NCBI GenBank assembly: GCA_027317105.1 | Contig: DAHVFH010000008.1 | Coordinates: forward strand, 1-25,452 | Source: Cytophagales bacterium | GTDB lineage: Bacteria; Bacteroidota; Bacteroidia; Cytophagales; Cyclobacteriaceae | DNA: 25,452 nucleotides | Direction of reading: 5' to 3' | Made by a program: the position numbers and the translations under genes | Shown here: piece after piece, positions 1-6,449 of the stretch | Numbering within the stretch: position 1 is the first letter of the stretch | How the letters are laid out: each line of letters begins with the position of its first letter | Notes under the pieces: model-generated | Database searches by the model: none | Told to the model about the DNA's origin: nothing | Seen by the model: only the letters and a program-made list of their open reading frames with translations

Positions 1-74
1 ACTACAATGTAATTTTGAAATACACCCCTTCTGTCTCTTTTATTTCCGAACAGATTCTATTACTTTGAGTCACG

Positions 75-491
75 ATGACCACACCACGAACAATAACACC
101 TACACATCTTATTTCAGAATTGGAGTTCTCCACTTCACGCAGTAGAGGTCCTGGTGGTCAAAATGTAAACAAAGTGAATACCAAAGTCACCTTGCGTTGG
201 AACATCAAAGACTCCTTGATTCTCACCATGGAGGAAAAAGAACTTCTCCTGCTAAAACTTTCCAAGCGGCTTACCACCGAAGGCGATCTTTTGATCAGTG
301 CACAAGACAAGCGATCGCAATCGCAAAACAAAGAGGAGGCGGTACGTAAATTGAACGATTTGCTAAAAAAAGCTTTTGCCAAAAGGAAAAAGCGAAAGCC
401 TACAAAACCATCTAAGGGCGCGGTACTGACCCGACTTGACAAAAAGAAAAAGCATTCCGAGAAAAAGAAATGGCGGCAGGGCAAGATTTGA
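75..491 (+). CDS. arfB: Alternative ribosome-rescue factor ArfB (YaeJ family)
   Basis: This is a 138-residue class-I release-factor-like peptidyl-tRNA hydrolase that frees ribosomes stalled at the end of broken mRNAs. The peptide-release loop GPGGQNVNK is at residues 25-33, with the catalytic GGQ at 27-29. After the globular domain (about 1-105) comes the very basic tail typical of ArfB (about 100-138, rich in Lys and Arg), which in the family enters the empty mRNA channel. There is no codon-recognition domain, and the length is normal for ArfB rather than RF1/RF2. The ATG at 75 is the natural start, since the conserved region begins within 15 residues. The end overlaps the start of a damaged DUF4097-type reading frame by 22 bases. 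Function is assigned by family; the GGQ loop and tail are seen directly. Confidence 0.95.
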   Translation: MTTPRTITPTHLISELEFSTSRSRGPGGQNVNKVNTKVTLRWNIKDSLILTMEEKELLLLKLSKRLTTEGDLLISAQDKRSQSQNKEEAVRKLNDLLKKAFAKRKKRKPTKPSKGAVLTRLDKKKKHSEKKKWRQGKI

Positions 492-803
492 TCTTTACTT
501 TACCGAAAAAGGGGTCGCAGTCCGGAAGTTCTTCCTGGGTTCTTACCCTTCCTGAAAATATGGAAATTTGCTTTTCATCAGGGTCAGGCAACTTTGAGGC
601 CAGTGAGATGACCGTGAAAATATCGGGTAATACGGGTTCAGGAAATTACCCTTGGCGCAAAGTCAAAGAAGACTCAAAAATAAACACAGGTTCTGGAGAC
701 ATTTCGATTGATGATGCTCAAGGTGATATTGATTTGACTGGGCACAAAGGATATTGATATAAAAATAAGCTCCGGTTCTGGAACAACAGAAATCAAAAAG
801 TAG
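470..803 (+). pseudogene. Remnant of a DUF4097-type beta-repeat (putative adhesin) gene, frameshifted
   Basis: The reading frame from 470 to 757 carries the repeated GSG-containing beta strands (SSGSGNFEAS, NTGSGNYP, NTGSGDISIDD) characteristic of DUF4097 proteins. It stops at 755-757, but the same pattern resumes in the next frame from about 741 (GTKDIDIK, then SSGSGTTEIKK) up to a TAG at 801-803. Removing one G from the GGG run at 740-742 would join both halves. There is no signal peptide, and the 5' end lies inside the arfB tail, so the N-terminal half has been lost. The result looks like a gene cut at its 5' end and further damaged by a +1 frameshift, although a sequencing error in the G run could account for the frameshift alone. 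Family assignment rests on repeat pattern only. Confidence 0.7.
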
Positions 804-835
804 CCGAATAAGATCCGCTAGGAATCGGAACCTTT

Positions 836-931
836 TAATAAAAGACCAAAATCATTAGGCCGATGATAACCCAAAGAATGGCTTCTCTCTTCCCAAAAAC
901 CAGTTGATTTTTTTAATTTTCCAGCTTTCAT
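836..931 (-). pseudogene. Tiny one-helix membrane peptide, frame broken in an A7 run
   Basis: Reading the minus strand from the ATG at 931 gives MKAGKLKK, then enters an unlikely hydrophilic frame. If one A is removed from the seven-A run (plus-strand T7 at 908-914) the frame continues as NQLVFGKREAILWVIIGL and further hydrophobic residues, ending at the TAA at 836-838. That makes about 31 residues with a basic N-terminus and one transmembrane helix. It lies directly downstream of another small membrane peptide on the same strand (953-1069), so the two would form a pair. It could be a pseudogene, a homopolymer sequencing error, a slippage site that corrects the frame, or chance. No family is recognised. 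Confidence 0.35.
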
Positions 932-952
932 GATAGGGATTACAATTCGCGT

Positions 953-1069
953 CTAGAGAAAAACCTTCTCAAAAAACATATACAATAAGGGCAACATCAC
1001 GATCGCACAAATTGCAAGGGCAATCATTATCCGTATCCCCTCTTCACGCTCTTTCGTCTTTTTCATCAT
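953..1069 (-). CDS. Small single-pass membrane protein (38 residues)
   Basis: A 38-residue frame on the minus strand starts MMKKTKEREEGIR and continues with one strongly hydrophobic helix (about residues 14-32, IMIALAICAIVML and onward), ending with a short charged tail. The basic, charged N-terminus followed by a single helix predicts an inner-membrane peptide with its N-terminus inside. An in-frame TAA lies just upstream of the first ATG, so the start is well defined. A purine block AGGAGG lies about 18 bases upstream (plus strand 1088-1093), rather far for a ribosome site. It is followed after 21 bases by a second possible membrane peptide. I do not recognise the family and propose no function. 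Confidence 0.5.
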   Translation of the reverse strand: MMKKTKEREEGIRIMIALAICAIVMLPLLYMFFEKVFL

Positions 1070-1093
1070 GGTAGATTAGATGGTTTACCTCCT

Positions 1094-1476
1094 AAAGACG
1101 GAATCACGCAAGAAAGGTTTAAATCAATTGTACATTAACATTTTTCTAATGTCCAATGACCAGATTTTTTTAGGACTACTTTTTAACAAGTATCATTTTT
1201 TGGTGGATTGCAACTAATTTGTGTCTTAACCTTTGATTTGTCAGAAGTGTCAAAGGTGGCACTTTACATTGGTGTACTTTACGCACTCTCATAAAAAAGT
1301 TAATCCCAAACGCATAGTTAAATGTCTGTATTATAATATTCCGCTTCCAACTAAAACCAAAATAAATTTACAAAAATGGATAGCGGAAGCCGTAGTCAAA
1401 ACTTTTACTTATTTTTTTTGATGAAGTTAAAAATCAGTAATTGTGTTACCTTGGCTTAGATTCTTTACCTCTTAGC
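1094..1476. other. 383-base AT-rich gap with no convincing gene
   Basis: Very AT-rich sequence between the minus-strand small membrane peptide and the plus-strand thioredoxin-like gene, so it should hold the promoters of both. A 62-codon frame beginning at a TTG (1233) has no recognisable composition or motif and is judged spurious. On the minus strand TACAATTG (plus strand about 1118-1125) is one mismatch from the TAnnTTTG -7 box. No clean -7/-33 pair is seen on the plus strand. Confidence 0.5.
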
Positions 1477-1995
1477 ATGAATAAAATAATTGTAACTATC
1501 GTTCTGCTTTTAGCCTTAACCGCTGGTCTACTTTACATGGGCGGTTTTTTTAAAAATGAGCAGGCTGAAAAAAGTCGCTTGACAGAAAATCCACCAAAAG
1601 TTAACGCCTATCCGTTCCTGCGATTGATCTCAGCCGATGGATCGAGTAGGAGTGCAAGGGATTTAACTTCTAAAAATATCCTTATAATTTTCTTCCCCGA
1701 CTGCGACCATTGTCAGCGTGAGGCTAAAGAAATAAGCAATCATCTGAAGGCATTTGCTGACTATCAAGTGTGGTTTATTTCTACTGCTTCTTTCATCGAC
1801 ATTGATCGTTTTGCCAAGGACTACAAGCTAAACGATCAGGCTAATCTTCATTTTGTGCGTACCGAGATTCCTGATGTGCTCAATAACTTTGGGACCATCA
1901 TAACCCCTTCTCTCTATATCTATTCCGCTGAAAAAAAACTGGTAAAGGCATTTAAAGGAGAAACAAAGATTGAAGAGATTTTGAGATCGCTGTAA
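1477..1995 (+). CDS. Membrane-anchored thioredoxin-fold protein (TlpA/ResA-like)
   Basis: This 172-residue protein has an N-terminal hydrophobic anchor (about residues 4-23) followed by a periplasmic thioredoxin-like domain. The redox motif CDHC is at residues 76-79 (context FFPDCDHCQRE), preceded by a beta strand (ILIIFF). A TP pair at 143-144 (IITPSLYIY) is the expected cis-proline loop. These features fit the TlpA/AhpC-TSA group of thiol-disulfide oxidoreductases that reduce or exchange disulfides in the periplasm, for example during cytochrome c maturation. The frame is open from 1441, but the ATG at 1477 puts the basic residue and membrane helix at the very N-terminus and is preferred. 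It stands alone, followed by a strong terminator. The substrate cannot be deduced. Confidence 0.85.
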   Translation: MNKIIVTIVLLLALTAGLLYMGGFFKNEQAEKSRLTENPPKVNAYPFLRLISADGSSRSARDLTSKNILIIFFPDCDHCQREAKEISNHLKAFADYQVWFISTASFIDIDRFAKDYKLNDQANLHFVRTEIPDVLNNFGTIITPSLYIYSAEKKLVKAFKGETKIEEILRSL

Positions 1996-2033
1996 CTTTT
2001 CAGTCTTTCTCCAAGACTCAGACTCGTGTAAAT

Positions 2034-2070
2034 AAAAAGGGTTAAAATCCGCCTGATTTTAACCCTTTTT
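2034..2070 (+). terminator. Strong intrinsic terminator (16-bp perfect stem), probably bidirectional
   Basis: A perfect inverted repeat has arms at 2034-2049 (AAAAAGGGTTAAAATC) and 2055-2070 (GATTTTAACCCTTTTT) with a five-base loop CGCCT. The right arm ends in T5 on the plus strand and the left arm starts with A5, so it can stop transcripts from either side. It lies 38 bases after the thioredoxin-like gene and before the convergent SGNH hydrolase gene. Confidence 0.9.
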
Positions 2071-2132
2071 CCTAAACATAAAAACCTAAATATGACCTTC
2101 TACGAACAAACCTGACACGATATTACAAACTG

Positions 2133-2165
2133 GTTATTAGAAATAGATTAGACTGTTATTAGAAA
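2133..2165. repeat. Two 11-base direct repeats with a 22-base period
   Basis: GTTATTAGAAA occurs at 2133-2143 and again at 2155-2165, exactly 22 bases apart, which is about two turns of the helix. It lies in the 191-base gap between two convergent genes. The rest of that gap (2071-2261) holds no gene that I can see. Confidence 0.6.
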
Positions 2166-2261
2166 AGGATGAACCTATTGAAAGGTAGTTCAGAAGAGCC
2201 ATCTTGAGGTTATTAAGCAACAATTTCAGATGAAAACAGACCCTTAATACCCTCTTCAGTG

Positions 2262-2933
2262 CTATTGCAAGGCCATCGTAATTGCCCTCACGGCCAAGGG
2301 TTCCATGATGCGATACCCCGCCAGATTGGGATGAACCCCATCATCACCCAGGTTGGCTTTCAATCCTTTTTTATCATCCGCCATCGCAGAAAAATAATCG
2401 AGGTAAATAAAACCATTCTTGGCAGCATATTGCGCGATCATTTCATTAAGTGTAAATATCTTTTCCGCTGGCGCAAGACCCGGTTTCCATGGATAATCAA
2501 AGACGGGAAGCACTGAAGACAGAACTACTTTAATATTGTTTGCCTTCGCCAACTCGGCCATAGAGATAATGTTGGCCATAATCTGTGCGAGGGTGGTTGG
2601 TCCAGTATTTCCAGCAATATCATTGGTGCCCGCTAAAATGACCACCACTGCCGGTTTTAATTCGATCACATCCTGCCGAAAGCGAAGGAGCATCTGAGGC
2701 GTGGTCTGTCCGCTGATGCCACGCCCGATGTAAGGCATGTCTTTAAAAAAATCGGGGTCAAGTGTCACCCAGCCTTCGGTGATAGAATTGCCCATAAAGA
2801 CAACTCGCTGCTCACCAGCAACGGGTGTTGCAAGGGCACGGTTTTCATCCGCATAGCGTGTTAAGTTAGCCCAATCCTGGGCCGATACAATCGATGACAT
2901 CAACATCAGTAAAAACAAGAAAGGCATTTTCAT
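2262..2933 (-). CDS. Secreted SGNH/GDSL-family hydrolase
   Basis: This 223-residue protein has a signal peptide (MKMPFLFLLMLMSSIVSA, cleavage near 18/19) and a complete SGNH fold. Block I is GNSITEG with nucleophile Ser50. Block II is GRGISGQT (70-77) with the oxyanion glycine. Block III is GTND with Asn104. Block V is DGVHPN with Asp198 and His201. All four catalytic blocks are present in order and at usual spacing. The family hydrolyses esters of lipids or of acetylated sugars such as plant polysaccharides; Bacteroidota carry many secreted copies, and the substrate cannot be told from sequence. It is transcribed toward the thioredoxin-like gene. The 138 bases upstream (2934-3071) contain no recognisable gene. 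Confidence 0.9.
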   Translation of the reverse strand: MKMPFLFLLMLMSSIVSAQDWANLTRYADENRALATPVAGEQRVVFMGNSITEGWVTLDPDFFKDMPYIGRGISGQTTPQMLLRFRQDVIELKPAVVVILAGTNDIAGNTGPTTLAQIMANIISMAELAKANNIKVVLSSVLPVFDYPWKPGLAPAEKIFTLNEMIAQYAAKNGFIYLDYFSAMADDKKGLKANLGDDGVHPNLAGYRIMEPLAVRAITMALQ

Positions 2934-3071
2934 TTAGGTAAGCTTTAATACCTAAAGATTGAAAAATTTGAAATGGATTACAACTTCGACATTTGGCCTT
3001 GAGCTTGAAGCGATCGTTCTCCTGCCACCGGGGCAATGCTTGACGAGAAAACTATCGATAAAGAACTTTTA

Positions 3072-3236
3072 TTACCGATGCGCTTTGGCGTACAAAACAA
3101 CCTTGTGGTGTGCTATCTTCGGTTGCTGCTTGCGGCCCATTGGGTCAGACGAACTATACGTTGGACAAACGCTTGTTGAGCAAGAGCCCATAAGCATTAT
3201 CACAAGAAAACTTAACCCGATTAATTTCAATTTCAT
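3072..3236 (-). CDS. Small CPxY lipoprotein, copy A (54 residues)
   Basis: The predicted product begins MKLKLIGLSFLVIMLMGSC, a lipoprotein signal with lipobox MGSC (lipidated Cys19), followed by STSVCPTYSSS and a tail rich in Lys, Arg and His that ends KAHR. The frame is open upstream to 3371, but the ATG at 3236 puts the signal peptide at the N-terminus and has an A-rich leader (AACAAA) typical of Bacteroidota. It resembles the next gene upstream: both have a Cys five to seven residues after the lipidated Cys in a CPxY context, a polar Ser/Asn stretch and a basic tail. Function is unknown; it would sit in the inner or outer membrane facing the periplasm. Confidence 0.7.
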   Translation of the reverse strand: MKLKLIGLSFLVIMLMGSCSTSVCPTYSSSDPMGRKQQPKIAHHKVVLYAKAHR

Positions 3237-3309
3237 TTTGTTAATGACACCGTCAGCACGACCTCCCCTTGAAGGTGCTCGAACTCCAAGATGGGGACGG
3301 TTGATCAAA

Positions 3310-3471
3310 TCAGAAGACTGCTTTGTGCACCTTATTGTGCTTGGCGTAGTGCGATTGCGCTTTATACCCATTTTTTGTGGCGCGGTTAGAGTTGCCGTAC
3401 GAAGGGCACTGAAACTCTACCGAACAGGAAGTAAGGATAATGGCAGCGAGGATGACGATTAAAGCTTTCAT
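3310..3471 (-). CDS. Small CPxY lipoprotein, copy B (53 residues)
   Basis: The product begins MKALIVILAAIILTSC, a short lipoprotein signal with lipobox LTSC (lipidated Cys16). The mature part SVEFQCPSYGNSN is followed by a basic, His- and Lys-rich tail ending HKAVF. The frame stays open far upstream (to 3831, antiparallel to the VF530 region), but only the ATG at 3471 gives a proper signal peptide, with leader bases CAACAACTTT in front. It lies 73 bases upstream of copy A on the same strand and shares its plan, so the two are probable tandem paralogues. A good -7 box lies just upstream. No function is known to me. Confidence 0.7.
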   Translation of the reverse strand: MKALIVILAAIILTSCSVEFQCPSYGNSNRATKNGYKAQSHYAKHNKVHKAVF

Positions 3472-3493
3472 AAAGTTGTTGTGTTTTGTTGAA

Positions 3494-3501
3494 CAAAAGT
3501 A
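3494..3501 (-). promoter_or_regulatory. Possible -7 box for the lipoprotein pair
   Basis: On the minus strand the sequence reads TACTTTTG, a full match to the Bacteroidota TAnnTTTG box, 22 bases upstream of the ATG of lipoprotein B. No clear TTTG/TTG -33 element is found at the usual distance, so only half of the promoter is supported. The rest of the gap up to the VF530 gene (3502-3728) contains no gene that I can support. Confidence 0.4.
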
Positions 3502-3728
3502 GTGCAGCCCAACTACCGGCATCTGCCAAAGTCGCGTTCTAAACAATTCATGTATGTGAAAAGAGAAAAGAGAATAAAAGCTTGTCTTTTTGAGTGTTTC
3601 CCTTGGAATGTTCCATAATCCTTGCACGAAAAATACATCAAGCACCATTGCCCAAATCAATTTAAGCAAAATGCTTTTTCTCGCCTGTGGTGGAATGCCA
3701 CTATTTTTAATAGTTGTTTCTTGATTTG

Positions 3729-3941
3729 TTACAACGAAGCCACATAAAGATCTTCCACTTTCTTTCGTGCCCACGGTGTTTTCCTTAAAAAGACAAGGCT
3801 GGATTTGATGCTGGGATCGTAGCGGAAGCAATTGATCGGAACGATTTCACCCAGATCTTCCCAACCGTAGCGATCCACCAAAAATACGAGGATCGCTTCA
3901 AGGGTTTTGCCATGGAGGGGATTGTTGAGTTGCGTTTCCAT
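3729..3941 (-). CDS. VF530-family DNA-binding protein (DUF2132)
   Basis: This 70-residue protein matches the VF530 family along its whole length: NNPLHGKTLEAIL near the N-terminus, RYGWEDLGE in the middle, CFRYDPSIKSSLVFLRKTPW and ARKKVEDLY toward the end. The family is a small helical domain structurally described as DNA-binding, with a basic surface; a physiological role is not established. The ATG at 3941 starts only two bases after the stop of the 159-residue upstream gene, so translation is probably coupled. It is the last gene of the run that starts at the inositol monophosphatase. Confidence 0.88.
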   Translation of the reverse strand: METQLNNPLHGKTLEAILVFLVDRYGWEDLGEIVPINCFRYDPSIKSSLVFLRKTPWARKKVEDLYVASL

Positions 3942-3943
3942 TT

Positions 3944-4423
3944 TTATGAAGCGATGAAATTCAGTTCGCGATCGTAGTCCGCCCGAATATCTTCGGGCAA
4001 CGCGGCAAACGTGCTTTCAATTTTCTTGAGTTGTTGCTGGTAGAGATTATAAAGGACTGTGCCTGTATGCAGAGGAATTTCTGCTTCTTTCATTTTGGTG
4101 CAAAAGAAAATGCGCAACTCCAGTTCCGTCTGCTTAATGCCCGAGTATTTAATTTGCCGATTGGTATAACGAAGAACCTTGCGAAGGGATTTTTTGATCA
4201 GGTAAACATTTCTGGACGAAGGCACGGTCCCAAAAAGTTCTACCATATCTTCCTTCACATTTTCAATGTACGCCTTCTCATGGTGGGCTTCAAAAAGTAG
4301 GTAGTTTAATAGTTCTTTGTTTTCCTTTTTGTATTTCGCCAGGCGCAAGCACAGGTCTTGAAGTCTATCCACCTCAAGCGTGCGCAATTCTTTTTTAATT
4401 TCTTGAAGAGACGCAGTGGTCAT
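3944..4423 (-). CDS. Uncharacterised mostly helical protein (159 residues)
   Basis: I do not recognise this family. The protein is soluble, without signal peptide or membrane segment, and looks almost fully alpha-helical: a charged leucine-rich N-terminal part (LRTLEVDRLQDLCLRLAKYK, residues about 14-33), a middle with basic residues (KKSLRKVLRYTNRQIKYSG), and a C-terminal helix ending RADYDRELNFIAS. It lies six bases after the inositol monophosphatase gene and two bases before the VF530 gene, which strongly suggests a three-gene operon. The pairing with a small DNA-binding protein hints at a nucleoid or regulatory role, but this is only inference. Confidence 0.8.
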   Translation of the reverse strand: MTTASLQEIKKELRTLEVDRLQDLCLRLAKYKKENKELLNYLLFEAHHEKAYIENVKEDMVELFGTVPSSRNVYLIKKSLRKVLRYTNRQIKYSGIKQTELELRIFFCTKMKEAEIPLHTGTVLYNLYQQQLKKIESTFAALPEDIRADYDRELNFIAS

Positions 4424-4429
4424 ACGTTT

Positions 4430-5227
4430 TCACTTCCACCAACGATCCGTGATGATCTTGAGCATTTCAGGATAAATGTCGCCAGCAGCACAAAGCTCAC
4501 CGCCAAACAAAAAATTATTGCCTCCCTTAAAGTCAGTTACCGTTCCCCCCGCTTGTTGCAAAATGAATGCCCCCCCAGCAACATCCCAAGGTTTCAAATC
4601 GTATTCAAAGAAACCTTCCAATCGGCCGGCTGCTACATAGGCCAGATCAATTGCCGCACTGCCAAGCCTACGTATTCCATGGGTGGTCTCCAAAAAAGTT
4701 TTGATGATATCCAGGTAGACGTCTTTCTTCTCGCTGTGATAATAGGGAAACCCCGTAGCCAGCAAACTTTCGTTGAGTTGCGTAATGGGCGAAACATGAA
4801 TTTCGGTTTCGTTGCAATAGGCCTTGCCATTTTCAATCGCATGAAAACATTCGTTGTGGGTAACCTCATACACCATGCCAAGCACAAGTTTTTCGCTCCG
4901 CCTCAATCCGATGCTAATGGCAAAAATGGGAAGGCCATGTAAAAAATTGGTGGTGCCATCAAGCGGATCAATAATCCACTGATATTCATTTTCGCCTTTC
5001 AATTCAGTGCCTTCCTCCGCCAAAAAACCAGAACCCGGAATAATTTTCTTTAAGGCATTGACCAATTTCTTTTCCGACTCCTTATCTACGTAGGAAACCA
5101 GGTTGCTGAATGAGCCTTTCTGTTCAATTCGGTTCCGATCAAAATTTGCACTTTCATGCCGGATAAAGTGTGCCACTTCACGGCACAACTCCATTACCTC
5201 ATTTTCTACCTTGGATAAATTCATCAT
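4430..5227 (-). CDS. suhB: Inositol-1-monophosphatase family phosphatase
   Basis: This 265-residue enzyme belongs to the Mg2+-dependent, Li+-sensitive phosphatase family. Visible metal-site motifs are LAEEGTE (Glu71, Glu72), DPLDGTTNF (Asp87, Asp90) and WDVAGG (Asp215). All ligands needed for catalysis are present. Family members dephosphorylate myo-inositol 1-phosphate or related sugar phosphates; SuhB of enterobacteria also acts in rRNA antitermination, which cannot be assumed here. The product starts with two adjacent methionines, either of which could be used. It heads a tight operon with the 159-residue protein and VF530, and is separated from rsmI by 58 bases. Confidence 0.92.
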   Translation of the reverse strand: MMNLSKVENEVMELCREVAHFIRHESANFDRNRIEQKGSFSNLVSYVDKESEKKLVNALKKIIPGSGFLAEEGTELKGENEYQWIIDPLDGTTNFLHGLPIFAISIGLRRSEKLVLGMVYEVTHNECFHAIENGKAYCNETEIHVSPITQLNESLLATGFPYYHSEKKDVYLDIIKTFLETTHGIRRLGSAAIDLAYVAAGRLEGFFEYDLKPWDVAGGAFILQQAGGTVTDFKGGNNFLFGGELCAAGDIYPEMLKIITDRWWK

Positions 5228-5285
5228 CGTTTATAAAGAATAACGTCAAGTTATACGTTTTTGGTTTTGAAAGGATATTATTTTT

Positions 5286-5984
5286 TTATTCGTCTTTAGC
5301 ACCGGCTTTCTCTTTTCCACTCACCACCAATACAAGCTCACCCTTCACCTCTTTCTGCCGAAAGTGTAATAAAGTCTCGGCTATCGAGCCGGTAAAGGTT
5401 TCCTCATGAAGCTTGGTCAATTCGCGGGAAATCGAAATCATCCTATCGCTTCCAAAAAATTCAACCATTTGCTCCAGCGTCTTCAACAAACGGTGAGGCG
5501 ACTCGTATAAAATAATCGTTCGCTGTTCTTCCGCCAATTCCCTTAGCAAAGTTTGTTTCCCCTTTTTGTGAGGCAAAAAACCTTCAAACACAAACCGGTC
5601 AGTTGGAAAACCTGACTTCACCAAGGCCGGCACCAAGGCCGTAGCGCCTGGAAGGCATTCTATTTTAATGTCATTCTTTAAGCATTCGCGAACAAGTAAA
5701 AAGCCGGGATCCGAAATTCCGGGCGTACCTGCATCGCTTACCAAAGCCATCTTGACCCCTTCCTTTAACTTTTGAATTACCGATTGAAGCGCTTTGTGTT
5801 CGTTGAAGATATGAAAACTATGAAGCGGCTTAGAGATCTGGTAGTGCTTTAGAAGAAATCCAGATGTGCGGGTGTCTTCTGCCAGGATTGAATCCACTGA
5901 TTTTAATACTTCCAGCGCGCGCAGCGTAATATCTGCGAGATTACCGATAGGAGTTGGGACGACAAAAAGTGACGCGCTATCCAT
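5286..5984 (-). CDS. rsmI: 16S rRNA (cytidine(1402)-2'-O)-methyltransferase RsmI
   Basis: This tetrapyrrole-methylase-fold enzyme uses S-adenosylmethionine to methylate the ribose of C1402 in the 16S rRNA P site. The characteristic motifs are all present: VVPTPIGNL (8-16), AEDTRTS (35-41), SDAGTPGISDPG (83-94), LPGATA (111-116), FEGFLP (133-138) and YESPHRL (160-166). At 232 residues it is somewhat shorter than the enterobacterial enzyme (about 286), ending soon after the conserved GELVLVVSG and lacking the C-terminal extension, which is common in Bacteroidota. The ATG at 5984 lies inside a TTCAA-rich intergenic repeat. The gene is probably transcribed with its minus-strand neighbours. Confidence 0.95.
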   Translation of the reverse strand: MDSASLFVVPTPIGNLADITLRALEVLKSVDSILAEDTRTSGFLLKHYQISKPLHSFHIFNEHKALQSVIQKLKEGVKMALVSDAGTPGISDPGFLLVRECLKNDIKIECLPGATALVPALVKSGFPTDRFVFEGFLPHKKGKQTLLRELAEEQRTIILYESPHRLLKTLEQMVEFFGSDRMISISRELTKLHEETFTGSIAETLLHFRQKEVKGELVLVVSGKEKAGAKDE

Positions 5985-6010
5985 TCAAAGTTTCAAATTC
6001 AAGATTCAAG
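5984..6010. repeat. TTCAA-rich intergenic repeat at the rsmI start
   Basis: TTCAA or a close variant recurs four times in 27 bases (TTCAAAG, TTCAAAT, TTCAAG, TTCAAG), read on the minus strand as CTTGAA/TTTGAA units running into the rsmI ATG. Short tandem-like intergenic repeats of this type are common in Bacteroidota genomes. The remaining gap to the pterin dehydratase gene (6011-6073) shows nothing else. Confidence 0.5.
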
Positions 6011-6073
6011 AAATACTCCCGTTCAAATTACGATTACCTAATCAAGTTGGGTTAGTTAGCGAGATTATATGTT

Positions 6074-6127
6074 GCCACTAAGGCACGAAGCCACTAAGAA
6101 ACGCAAAAAAATTCGTGCCATAGTGGC
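6074..6127. repeat. Hairpin repeat overlapping the end of the pterin dehydratase gene
   Basis: Arms GCCACTAAGGCACGAA (6074-6089) and TTCGTGCCATAGTGGC (6112-6127) are inverted copies matching at 15 of 16 positions, around a 22-base loop that itself begins with another GCCACTAAG unit and contains an A7 run. The CACTAAG/CACGAAG wording is typical of dispersed non-coding repeats in Bacteroidota. It contains the stop codon of the pterin dehydratase gene and encodes about its last 16 residues. It lacks a T tract after the stem on either strand, so it is not a classic terminator. Confidence 0.75.
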
Positions 6128-6359
6128 TATAAATTTTATCAACCGCCTTGGCCAGTTTATGATCCTTTTCCGTAACAATGTCTCCTGCATCGTGCGTGGA
6201 AAGTTCGATGGCTACTGAATTATAGACATTAGTCCAGTAGGGATGGTGATCCATTTTTTCCGCCACCAAGGCCACACGCGTCATAAAAGCAAAAGCCTCT
6301 GAGAAATCCTTAAACGAAAAAGATTTCTTTAATCGGTTGTTTTCTTCTTTCCATTCCAT
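6078..6359 (-). CDS. phhB: Pterin-4a-carbinolamine dehydratase
   Basis: The 93-residue product fits the PCD/DCoH family, which dehydrates 4a-hydroxytetrahydrobiopterin and so recycles the pterin cofactor of aromatic amino-acid hydroxylases. The signature is seen in EKMDHHPYWTNVYNSV (residues 34-49, with His38, His39 and Pro40) followed by the STHDAG block with His56. The ATG at 6359 is preferred over an upstream TTG (6365). The last 16 or so residues (SHYGTNFFAFLSGFVP) are encoded by the hairpin repeat at 6074-6127 and do not look like the family's usual C-terminus, so the original stop was probably replaced when the repeat arrived. Core catalytic residues are intact. No phenylalanine hydroxylase gene lies nearby. 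Confidence 0.9.
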   Translation of the reverse strand: MEWKEENNRLKKSFSFKDFSEAFAFMTRVALVAEKMDHHPYWTNVYNSVAIELSTHDAGDIVTEKDHKLAKAVDKIYSHYGTNFFAFLSGFVP

Positions 6360-6449
6360 AAACAAGTCAGTTGGATTGATGCTAAAGATAACGAAACATG
6401 CAGGAAATGAAAAAATGCCGCAGGATCAGTAAACGGCTTTTGTTAAAAG

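Noticed and set aside
1233..1421. 62-codon open frame from a TTG on the plus strand
   Set aside because: Very AT-rich, no homology pattern or ribosome site, ends in a T run; composition like non-coding DNA.
2959..3462. Plus-strand 167-codon frame opposite the two lipoproteins
   Set aside because: It overlaps both well-supported minus-strand lipoprotein genes; sequence has no domain features.
3502..3831. Upstream extension of the lipoprotein B frame
   Set aside because: The frame is open by chance and reads through the VF530 gene on the same strand in another frame; no signal-like start or family pattern.
5866..6081. Plus-strand frame over the rsmI start and the TTCAA repeat
   Set aside because: Translation of an antisense region and a low-complexity repeat.
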